This document shows positions 1 through 6,023 of a DNA stretch of 8,402 nt, one piece after another. The notes beneath the pieces are model-generated. The model had not been told where the DNA came from. It ran no database searches and saw only the letters and a program-made list of their open reading frames with translations. Every line of letters begins with the position of its first letter. Within the stretch, counting starts at the first letter, position 1. The position numbers and the translations under genes were made by a program. The stretch is from DATARH01 sp050246595 (GTDB lineage: Bacteria; Pseudomonadota; Alphaproteobacteria; ATCC43930; CGMCC-115725), in NCBI GenBank assembly GCA_050246595.1, contig JBFWVT010000127.1:1-8402 (forward strand), read 5' to 3'.

Positions 1-2
1 TC

Positions 3-185
3 GAGACGCGGCTATGGTCGATGGAGGACGTGGTGCGGCTGATTGACGAGCAAGCCGAGCGTAGCGCGCCCCCGGCTAGCCGATCGGCTAGTCGGATGAT
101 CTGTTACAATCAAACTGATGCACTACCGACCCGCAGCATGCGTCCCAGCGGGATCGGCGGCCGGCCGCGCTCACCTGTCGGATAG
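3..185 (+). pseudogene. IS1-like transposase, C-terminal remnant
   Basis: The open frame from base 3 begins ETRLWSMEDVVRLIDEQAER. This matches the C-terminal tail (x-LWS-[ML]-ED-[IV]-V-x-L-ID) that I recall from IS1-like transposases in alphaproteobacteria. Recognition is by motif memory only. The body of the gene lies outside the window. The natural end seems lost: the frame runs on without homology through a palindrome at 72-95 and into antisense IS5 sequence, stopping only at the TAG at 183-185. Only about the first 18-25 codons are credible transposase. The remnant is probably non-functional. Confidence 0.5.
72..95. repeat. Palindrome between two IS remnants
   Basis: CTAGCCGATCGGCTAG (76-91) is a perfect 16-bp palindrome. 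The symmetry extends to 72-95 with one mismatched pair (75/92). No T-run follows on either strand, so it is a poor intrinsic terminator. It lies just after the IS1-like tail and before the IS5 fragment, so it may be an element end, a hairpin target or chance. The symmetry is seen directly; its role is unknown. Confidence 0.5.
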
Positions 186-316
186 AGCGGCCGCAGCCGC
201 TCCTCCAGCCGCGCCCACGGCACGACCTGCTCCATATCGGCCAGAAACTTATCGCGCCGCGTCTGCTTCTTCTTGGCCCCGTACTCCGCCTCGGCAAAGC
301 TCCCCTGGCGCTGCAT
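110..316 (-). pseudogene. IS5-family transposase, N-terminal fragment (copy 1)
   Basis: The ATG at 316 opens a 68-aa frame. Residues 7-61 match the N-terminal domain of IS5-group transposases: F-A-E-AEY, KKKQTRRDKFLADMEQVVPW, then PLYPTGERGRPPIPLGRMLR. Homology stops after MLRV at about base 130. The last few codons (GSASV, stop at 110) are unrelated flanking DNA. A full-length protein is roughly 300-370 aa with a DDE catalytic core, none of which is present, so this cannot be active. It is similar to copy 2 (396-816) but not identical: ADMEQ versus AQMEQ, PTGER versus PKGER. The two are therefore different elements of one subgroup and not a recent duplication. The sequence upstream of the ATG (317-393) is probably this element's own left leader. 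Confidence 0.8.
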
Positions 317-394
317 CGTTCTGCCCCCACTCCTGGCACCAGGCAGATGCTACCCAATCCAGAACCAGAAACAGGGCTTATTTCAGCATTTCCC
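317..394 (-). mobile_element. Putative leader and left end of IS5 copy 1
   Basis: This stretch lies upstream of the copy 1 start codon and carries no gene. Read on the minus strand, it ends in GGGAAATGCTGAAATAAGCC (394 down to 375), directly preceded by the tetranucleotide TTAG (397-394). IS5-group elements favour YTAR target sites, which both TTAG and its complement CTAA satisfy. The same bases form the last codons (REMLK) of the frame that reads through copy 2, which would explain why those residues fit no transposase. The exact terminus is inferred, because the opposite end of the element is missing. Confidence 0.3.
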
Positions 395-395
395 T

Positions 396-816
396 AATCG
401 TCCCGTGCCGCATCATCAAACTGCGCTCCTCCAGCATCGCGCTGACCTCGTCAAACAGCGACCGGCTCAGATCGTGCCGCTCCAGCCAATGTCGGAAATT
501 GAGGATCGTCGTCTCATCCGGCACCGCATCCGCCGCCAGATCAATCCCAGCAAAACCCCGCATCGCCCGGCTGTCGTACAGGGCTTCTTCCCTCGCCTGG
601 TCGGCCAGCGCGTACCACTGCTGCAAAAAGTGAACCCGTAGCATCCGCTCCAAGGGAACCGGTGGCCGACCGCGTTCACCCTTTGGATAAAGCGGGGGCA
701 AGACGCGCCACCAGCCGAGGCCATGGCACAACCTGCTCCATCTGGGCCAGAAACTTGTCCCGCCGCGTCTGCTTCTTCTTGCTCGCGTATTCCGCCTGCG
801 AAAAGCTGACCTGCTG
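396..816 (-). pseudogene. IS5-family transposase, N-terminal fragment (copy 2)
   Basis: This begins at about 816 with QQVSFSQAEYASKKKQTRRD and continues through LAQMEQVVPWPRLVARL. A 1-base insertion near 697-704 then shifts the frame. From about 704 it resumes as PLYPKGERGRPPVPLERMLR, a conserved block with ALADQAREEALYDS, and RGFAGIDL...PDETTILNFRHWLE, ending at MMRHGTI (396). This corresponds to roughly the first third of an IS5-group transposase. There is no start codon, the DDE core is absent and one frameshift is visible. Its 5' edge is fused to the oxidoreductase remnant and its 3' edge abuts the presumed end of copy 1. Confidence 0.8.
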
Positions 817-821
817 CGGCG

Positions 822-1348
822 AGCCTGGAGCAGCCGGACGAGGGTGTTATGCCGCCCGGTCATCATATCGGCGAGCACCAAGCCCCGTTCCCGCGCCAAA
901 GAAAGAGCCGTGTCGAGCCGCGTAAGATCCGCGGCCTCGGTGATCACGGGCTTGTCGGCCAGCACGTGCAGGCCAGCTTGGAGAGCGGCGATGATGCGCT
1001 CGATCTTACTGCGGTTGCGACCCGAGAAGACGGCAATGCCACCTGGTGTTCCGTCCGGTATGCGGTCAAGAAAATCGGGACCGGCATGCACGTCGAGCCG
1101 CCAATCGGTGGCCCCTTGCGGCCGCTGGTTGTACCGAGCGATCCGGCCCAGGTAATCGATCAGGTCAGGGCCTGGCGGTGCGTACACGCGCACGAGCAGC
1201 GACCCTATCTCCGGTTGCTCCGGCTTGGCCCGTTGACTAGCGGTGCGTACACGCGCACGAGCGGCGACAACCCCGGATACATCTCCTGCTGCGCGAGCGT
1301 GGCGTGGAAATGACCGGGGTCGACGACAACGAGATGGGGGTCGGGCAT
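822..1348 (-). pseudogene. Gfo/Idh/MocA-type oxidoreductase, frameshifted and truncated
   Basis: The likely original start is the ATG at 1348 (MPDPHLVVVDPGHFHATLAQ, then QEMYPGLSPLVRVYAP). This N-terminus is typical of a subfamily of NAD(P)-dependent Gfo/Idh/MocA dehydrogenases. A 65-bp tandem duplication (1175-1268) puts the rest in another frame: PPGPDLIDYLGRIARYN, HAGPDFLDRIPDG, FSGRNRSKIERIIAALQAGL, then HVLADKPVITEAADL. The DKP is the EKP-like motif carrying the family's conserved lysine. Homology ends near ADMMTGRHNTLVRLLQA (about 822), roughly halfway through a usual 350-400-aa protein. There it joins IS5 copy 2, and the substrate-binding C-terminal domain is gone. It lies downstream of hyuB on the same strand, so it may once have belonged to that operon. 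An open frame 1391-378 fuses its second half to IS5 sequence and should not be taken as a real protein. Confidence 0.8.
1175..1268. repeat. 65-bp tandem duplication (29-bp direct repeats)
   Basis: Bases 1175-1203 and 1240-1268 are 29-bp direct repeats with a period of 65 bp and one mismatch (A at 1198, G at 1263). The core is GCGGTGCGTACACGCGCACG. The repeats encode, on the minus strand, the oxidoreductase segment (S)PLVRVYAP. The intervening 36 bp (1204-1239) have no coding match to the family and contain an in-frame stop. Because 65 is not a multiple of three, the insertion breaks the reading frame. Confidence 0.85.
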
Positions 1349-1525
1349 GGCAGGCGAGCGACTCCGTGCAATTGCGGGGACGATCGCGCAATTATGCCGC
1401 TGACGAGGCCGAGCACCGGCGGCTTTTCCAGGGTTGCTGCCGCTGGCGTGCTTATTTCCATCGTCCGGATCAGGCGGGAAGAACCAAACAAGCTTGCACC
1501 CCGCTGCCGGTCCGCCTGCTATATG

Positions 1526-3205
1526 CTATTCTGCCGCGGCAGCGCGGGTAAACACCCTGACGGCCTCCTCAACGGTGTAATAGCCGTGCGCAATGTCGCG
1601 CTCCACCATCGCCGGGTCCCGCTCCGCAGCGCGCCCATACCCGCCGCCACCCGGTGTCTTGACCGCAATCCAATCTCCTGAAGCTAGCACGTAGCCTTCG
1701 CCCTTCGAGAGATGCGGCGAAGAAGCGATTGCGCCGCCCTGGCTGACAAGAATCTCATTGACCGCGCCAGGGCTGCCGCCGAGCAGACCCGGGGGTCCAA
1801 CGCGACCGTGATCCATCAGAAACGAGGCTTTCGCCTCACCGCGCAGCAGCCGGATTTGGTAGTCGATCCCAAACCCGCCGCGATGCCGCCCGGCACCGCC
1901 CGAACCCTCACGCAAGGCGAACCGATCGAACAGGATCGGGTAGTGCTGTTCGAGGATCTCGACGGGCTGGGTCTTTGAGATGCCGACGCTCGAGCAGCCG
2001 TTGGTCAGCCCGTCCGTCTGCCACCACCCTCCGTACCCGCCGCCGCTGAACAGGTACATGATGTAATGCCGGTCTTCTTCGGGATCGTAGCCGCCAAGGC
2101 CGAAATTGCCGCTGGTCCCGGCCGGCGCCGCGAAGAGGCGCTCCGGGATTGCCTTCCCCATCGCTCCGAATACCGCCTCCATGATGCGCTGTGCCACTTC
2201 CGCGGCACAGCCGGCGACCGGGCGCGGATAGCGGGCATAGAGAAAGGTGCCTTCCGGCGGGGCAATATGGATCGGTGCGAAGCAGCCGGCATTAATCGGC
2301 ACATCAGGGAAGATGTGCTTCATCGCGACGTAGACCGCGGATTGCGTCGTCGCCCAGACCGAATTCATCGGCCCGCGGCACGGCGGGCTTGACCGCGACA
2401 GATCGAAATGGATGTCGGAGCCGGCAACCGTCATGTCCAGCACCACTTCGAGCGGCTGGTCAATGATCCCGTCGCTGTCGACGATCGCGGTCGCCGAGTA
2501 GGTCCCGTCCGGGATGCTGCCGATATGGGCGCGCATCAGCCGCTCGGATCCGGCCTTGAGCTCGGCGATTGCGGCATCCACGGTTTCGACGCCGTAGCGG
2601 TCGAGCAATTGGGTCAGCCGTTTCTCGCCGACGCTCAGCGCGCCGAGCTGTGCGCGGATGTCGCCGATCCGCTCGTCGGCGACCCGAATGTTGTTCAGGA
2701 CGATGTCGATGATGTCCTGGCAAATCTCGCCGCGGCGGACGAGCTTCACCGGAGGCAGGCGCAACCCCTCCTGCACGATCTCCGTCGCCGTCGCGGAAAA
2801 ACCGCCCGGCACCATGCCGCCGGTATCCGGCCAATGGCCGGTATTCGACAAATAGCACCAGAGGTGGCCGCGGTAATAGAACGGCCGCACCATCTTGACG
2901 TCCATCAGGTGGGTGCCGCCGAGATAGGGATCGTTGACCAGGATCACGTCACCCGGATCGAGATCGCGGCGCCGCTCGATCACCGCCTGGGTGGTGAACT
3001 GCATCACCCCGACAAAGATCGGCAGGCCGAGTTCGCCCTGCGCGATGACTTCGCCGGTTGTGCGATCGTAGATGCCGTTCGAGCGGTCAAACCCTTCGGA
3101 GATGACCGGCGAGAACGAGGTCTTCTCGTGAACGAGATCCATCTCGCTGGCCACCTGCCGGAGGCCGTTCTGGATCACCGCCAACGTCACCGGATCAAGC
3201 GTCAT
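1526..3205 (-). CDS. hyuB: Hydantoinase B/oxoprolinase family protein (HyuB-type subunit)
   Basis: This 559-aa protein has the full usual HyuB length of about 520-600 aa. In the family, HyuB pairs with HyuA in cytosolic ATP-dependent hydrolysis of hydantoins, 5-oxoproline or lactams, and related pairs act in ketone carboxylases. Visible family blocks are DPVTLAVIQNGL (4-15), GELGLPIFVGVMQ (57-69), NDPYLGGTHLMDVKM (91-105), HWPDTGGMVPGG (124-135), EGLRLPPVKL (146-155), REGSGGAGRHRGG (432-444) and a C-terminal TPGGGGYG (517-524). The His and Asp residues in the NDPYLGGTH and HWPDTGG segments are candidate metal ligands. The ATG at 3205 overlaps the hyuA stop as ATGA, implying translational coupling. 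An AGGTG-like site sits just upstream, inside hyuA. No frameshift or internal stop is seen. Function as a HyuB-type subunit is well supported; the substrate is not determined. Confidence 0.93.
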   Translation of the reverse strand: MTLDPVTLAVIQNGLRQVASEMDLVHEKTSFSPVISEGFDRSNGIYDRTTGEVIAQGELGLPIFVGVMQFTTQAVIERRRDLDPGDVILVNDPYLGGTHLMDVKMVRPFYYRGHLWCYLSNTGHWPDTGGMVPGGFSATATEIVQEGLRLPPVKLVRRGEICQDIIDIVLNNIRVADERIGDIRAQLGALSVGEKRLTQLLDRYGVETVDAAIAELKAGSERLMRAHIGSIPDGTYSATAIVDSDGIIDQPLEVVLDMTVAGSDIHFDLSRSSPPCRGPMNSVWATTQSAVYVAMKHIFPDVPINAGCFAPIHIAPPEGTFLYARYPRPVAGCAAEVAQRIMEAVFGAMGKAIPERLFAAPAGTSGNFGLGGYDPEEDRHYIMYLFSGGGYGGWWQTDGLTNGCSSVGISKTQPVEILEQHYPILFDRFALREGSGGAGRHRGGFGIDYQIRLLRGEAKASFLMDHGRVGPPGLLGGSPGAVNEILVSQGGAIASSPHLSKGEGYVLASGDWIAVKTPGGGGYGRAAERDPAMVERDIAHGYYTVEEAVRVFTRAAAAE

Positions 3206-5238
3206 ATCACACCTACCGAAACCACCAGATTACCAAGACTGTCCACCATCGCGGTGGCGCCGGGGTTGATGACGACCGTCGTGTCGGATTGCTCGACGAT
3301 CGCAGGACCGGCGAGCTCCGCCCCTTTCCCAAGAGAAGCCCGATCGAAGATCGCTGTCTCGAACCATCCGCCGTCGAAGTACACCTGCCGCGCGCCGCTC
3401 GGCCTCGGCGCGCCATGCCGGTCTGTGGCGGGGGCAAAAATCGTCAGATCGACGGGGTCGCGCCGCCCGATCACGGTGCTGCGCAGATTCACCAGCATCG
3501 CCGTCATTTCCGGCAGCTCGATGTCGAACCGGGCCTTGTAGCACTCGAGGAAATCGGCCAGTACAGTGCGGGGGTTAAACCCCGGCGCGGTCACCGGCAC
3601 CCGGAATACGTGGCTCTGCCCGCGGAACAGGAGATCGACTTCGTGGTGAACCACTATTTCGGCCAGCGGCACCCCATCTTCATTTAGAAGCCGCCGCCCT
3701 GCCGCAACCTGATCAGCGAAGCGGCTATCGATGTAATCCGGCATCACATTGCCGAGCGGTTGGCCGATGCTCTGCACGAAATCATGCCGCACCGGGGCAA
3801 GCACGCAGCCAAGACCCGAGGTGATGCCAGGGAAGCGCGGCACCAGCACAGTCGGAATTCCCAGCTCGCGGGCAATCTCGACGGCGTGCAGCGGACCGGC
3901 GCCACCGAAGGCGAACAGGGCGAAGTCGCGCGGATCATGGCCCTTCTCGACCGATACCAGGCGGATCGCATGCGCCAGCTGGTTGGTGGTCACAGCCAGG
4001 ATCGCCGCAGCGGCAGCAATCGGCTCCAGGCGCAGCGTTGCGCCGATTTGATCTTCTATCGCGGCGGCGATCGTTTTCATCGGCGCAGCGGCGGCAACGC
4101 CGGTCAGACGATCGGGATTGAGTCGCCCGAGCAGAAGGTTGGCGTCGCTGACAGTGACGGCAGCGCCGCCTCTTCCATAGGCGATCGGCCCGGGGCGGGC
4201 CCCGGCGCTTTCCGGCCCGATCTGCAATAGACCGGCCCGCGTCATCCGGGCGATGCTGCCGCCGCCGGCCCCGATCGTGTGGATGTCGACCAGCGGCACG
4301 CGTAACGGCACACCATAGGCGATATCCTTCTCCGCGCTCAGCGCAGGTTCCCCGGCTACGATCAGAGACACGTCAAAACTAGTCCCGCCCATGTCGCAGG
4401 CGACGAGATTGGGATGACCGGCCTGCGAACCGATCCGAGCCGCGGCGATCGCACCGGCGGCCGGCCCCGACATGATGGTGTGCACGGCGAGCTCGATGGC
4501 CGTGCCGGCCGCCATCATGCCGCCATTCCCCTGCATTACCAGGAGCTCGTTGCTCAGCCCCGCGCCGCGCAGATTTTGCGAAAGGCGGCCGAGATAACGC
4601 GACACGATCGGCTGTACGTAGCCGTTGAGCGCCGCCGTGCTGCCGCGTTCGAATTCACGTACTTCGCGCAGTATGTCGCTACCCAGGGTCACAAACCGAT
4701 TGGGCCAGATCTCCCGTGCGATTGCGGCGCAGCGTTGCTCGTGCGCCGGGTTGGCGTAGGAATGAATAAAATGGATCACCAATGCCTCGGCGCCGCGCTC
4801 GTGCAAGTGGTGCACCGCCCGCCGCACCGCTGTCTCATCGAGCGGCGTCACGACGCGACCGGCGGCATCGATGCGCTCGGGCACCTCGGTCCGCAGGTCG
4901 CGCGGGATCAGCGCCTCGAAGCTACCGGTCATACCGTAGGGATTGGGGCGAGTGCGGCGACCTAGCTCCAGTACATCGCGAAAGCCAGCCGTAGTAATCA
5001 GCCCGCAGCGCGCGCCCTTGCGCTCAAGCACGGCATTGGTGGCCACCGTCGTACCGTGAACCAGCGCGGCCACCGCCGCGAGTTCGGTTTCAAGCACGGC
5101 CAGCCCGGCAATAAAGCCGACCGACTGATCTTCTGGAGTCGACGGAATCTTGGCGACACGAAATACGCCGTTTATGGGATCAAGCGCCAGCAGGTCGGTA
5201 AAGGTGCCGCCGACATCAACCCCGATCTGCCACGCCAT
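3202..5238 (-). CDS. hyuA: Hydantoinase/oxoprolinase family protein (HyuA-type, ATP-binding subunit)
   Basis: This 678-aa protein is the typical HyuA length. The N-terminal domain starts with the phosphate-binding motif DVGGTFTD (8-15), followed by HGTTVATNAVLERKGA (61-76). The main ASKHA-fold hydantoinase A domain shows SGPAAGA (257-263), the second phosphate motif DMGGTSFDVS (282-291), GAGGGSIA (323-330), GPESAGARPGP (341-351), SDANLLLGRL (364-373), FGGAGPLHA (444-452) and PRFPGITSGLG (467-477). The C-terminal domain ends with GPAIVEQSDTTVVINPG (644-660). In characterised relatives HyuA uses ATP to activate an amide carbonyl for opening by the HyuAB complex. The ATG at 5238 has GAGGAA five bases upstream (5249-5244), which supports this start. 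It lies 48 bp after the cupin gene and overlaps hyuB by 4 bp. The gene is intact. Hydantoinase, 5-oxoprolinase, lactamase or carboxylase activity cannot be told apart from sequence alone. Confidence 0.94.
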   Translation of the reverse strand: MAWQIGVDVGGTFTDLLALDPINGVFRVAKIPSTPEDQSVGFIAGLAVLETELAAVAALVHGTTVATNAVLERKGARCGLITTAGFRDVLELGRRTRPNPYGMTGSFEALIPRDLRTEVPERIDAAGRVVTPLDETAVRRAVHHLHERGAEALVIHFIHSYANPAHEQRCAAIAREIWPNRFVTLGSDILREVREFERGSTAALNGYVQPIVSRYLGRLSQNLRGAGLSNELLVMQGNGGMMAAGTAIELAVHTIMSGPAAGAIAAARIGSQAGHPNLVACDMGGTSFDVSLIVAGEPALSAEKDIAYGVPLRVPLVDIHTIGAGGGSIARMTRAGLLQIGPESAGARPGPIAYGRGGAAVTVSDANLLLGRLNPDRLTGVAAAAPMKTIAAAIEDQIGATLRLEPIAAAAAILAVTTNQLAHAIRLVSVEKGHDPRDFALFAFGGAGPLHAVEIARELGIPTVLVPRFPGITSGLGCVLAPVRHDFVQSIGQPLGNVMPDYIDSRFADQVAAGRRLLNEDGVPLAEIVVHHEVDLLFRGQSHVFRVPVTAPGFNPRTVLADFLECYKARFDIELPEMTAMLVNLRSTVIGRRDPVDLTIFAPATDRHGAPRPSGARQVYFDGGWFETAIFDRASLGKGAELAGPAIVEQSDTTVVINPGATAMVDSLGNLVVSVGVI

Positions 5239-5286
5239 TCCTATTCCTCGCCGTTTGCAGCCGCGGTCTCGGATCGCTCCTGCGTA

Positions 5287-5712
5287 TCAGTGCTCCAGGT
5301 CCTGCTCCGTGATCGGCTGCGCTTCTTTCAGGTTCATGCGGCCGTCATAAATCGGAGCAGCGCCGGTCGTTGGGCCCGGGTACTGCACAAAGAAGATCGT
5401 CCCGCCGGTGGCCGTGTGCATTTCATACTCGAAATGCGGGTCGGGCATATAGGCTATCGTGCCGGGGCCGTAGAGCTTTCCGCCGAAACTGAATTCACCT
5501 TCGATAATGTACCAGATCTGCGCGAAACTATGCCGATGCGGTGGAAAGGATGCGCCCGGCGCGTATTTGAGAAAACCCGCATTGGGTTCCGTCGGACGTT
5601 CGGGGCGCGGGTGGAACAGGAATTTGGTGACATTGCCAAATCGCCCCATTTCCCATTCCATGTCAGTGGCGTGCTTGAACTCTGGCGGGTTATGCATGTG
5701 GCCGATATTCAT
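5287..5712 (-). CDS. Single-domain cupin protein
   Basis: This is a 141-aa small cytosolic beta-barrel protein with no signal peptide. Cupin motif 1 spans residues 53-72, G-x5-HRH-x3-Q-x6-G, with His59 and His61 as metal ligands. Gln65 stands where the classic motif has Glu. Motif 2 is around GTIAYMPDPHFEYE (84-97), with His93 as the likely third histidine. The C-terminal VQYPGPTTGAAPIYDGR is characteristic of a cupin subgroup I have seen near catabolic genes. It may be a dioxygenase, isomerase or metabolite-binding protein; sequence does not decide. The start at 5712 is fixed by a perfect AGGAGG seven bases upstream. It is the first gene of the cupin-hyuA-hyuB operon, so it probably acts on the same substrate or product. 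Confidence 0.9.
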   Translation of the reverse strand: MNIGHMHNPPEFKHATDMEWEMGRFGNVTKFLFHPRPERPTEPNAGFLKYAPGASFPPHRHSFAQIWYIIEGEFSFGGKLYGPGTIAYMPDPHFEYEMHTATGGTIFFVQYPGPTTGAAPIYDGRMNLKEAQPITEQDLEH

Positions 5713-5719
5713 GGCGCGT

Positions 5720-5725
5720 CCTCCT
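5720..5725 (-). promoter_or_regulatory. Ribosome binding site of the cupin gene
   Basis: AGGAGG on the minus strand lies seven bases before the ATG at 5712. It is the best Shine-Dalgarno site in the window and fixes the start of the first operon gene. The sigma-70-type promoter is not clear. A TTGAAC about 65 bases upstream of the ATG has no TATAAT-like partner at normal spacing. Confidence 0.8.
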
Positions 5726-5779
5726 GGTTATTCCGGCGTTCGGGGTCCGATATGAGGCCTTGGTTTGGCGAGGGATCGT

Positions 5780-5938
5780 TCAACCCGCGAGAACTTCCGG
5801 TGCGAGGCGTCTCTTGGCGGCTGTGCCGCCGGGCAAAACGCCTGCCTCGCCAGAGATATTGAGGAGCCGCGAACCTTCAGGCACCCCAACGGCGTAACTG
5901 TAAGGGCCGAACGGGGCGGCCACGGTGTTTGGAGTGGC
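5780..5938 (-). pseudogene. RidA/YjgF family N-terminal fragment
   Basis: The minus-strand frame at 5932-5822 reads PNTVAAPFGPYSYAVGVPEG, followed by SRLLNISGEAGVLPGGT. This is the N-terminal signature of RidA-type enamine/imine deaminases (typically NP-x-TVAAPFGPYSHAV...ISGQ-x-G...DGT). The family is about 115-130 aa, and only about 37 residues are recognisable. After GGT it turns into AAKRRLAPEVLAG and stops (TGA ends at 5780), without the arginine and glutamate of the C-terminal half. No ATG sits at the expected start, so both ends appear damaged. The fragment is directly upstream of and co-oriented with the cupin operon, consistent with a former member of the cluster. Confidence 0.7.
5816..5830. 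repeat. Small inverted repeat at the RidA breakpoint
   Basis: GGCGGC-TGT-GCCGCC is a perfect 6-bp stem with a 3-nt loop. It lies exactly where RidA similarity ends on the minus strand. No U-run follows, so it is not a convincing terminator. It could have promoted the deletion or be chance in GC-rich DNA. Confidence 0.4.
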
Positions 5939-6023
5939 TCCCTCGGTTTGGTCGGGTCCCCCGGAATAAAAGGGGCTTTTCGCAGGCTTGTCGAGTAGGG
6001 CCGGATAGCGCGGTTGCGAGTTT

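Noticed and set aside
118..633. Plus-strand open frames of 100-170 aa across the left region
   Set aside because: They are antisense to the IS5 transposase fragments, rich in Arg, Ser and Pro, and lack any recognisable motif.
110..850. CRISPR-like or phase-variable repeat array from the repeated IS5 segments
   Set aside because: There are only two diverged copies, each a transposase fragment, with no regular short repeats or spacers.
1466..1515. Possible terminator after hyuB (CAGGCGG ... CCGCCTG)
   Set aside because: The stem is only 7 bp with a loop of about 35 nt and no U-run, so it is not a credible intrinsic terminator.
2408..3541. A 377-aa plus-strand open frame opposite hyuB and hyuA
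   Set aside because: It is the antisense shadow of strongly conserved HyuB/HyuA coding sequence. Its composition (many His, Asp, Arg) is typical of GC-rich antisense frames and no domain is recognisable.
5713..5785. Promoter for the cupin operon (TTGAAC near 5780)
   Set aside because: The best -10-like hexamer (TCATAT) is about 22 bases away, too far for a sigma-70 promoter. Nothing better was found.
5056..5862. A 268-aa plus-strand open frame over the cupin gene
   Set aside because: It covers the cupin and the hyuA start in antisense. The cupin has clear motifs and a perfect ribosome site, whereas this frame has neither.
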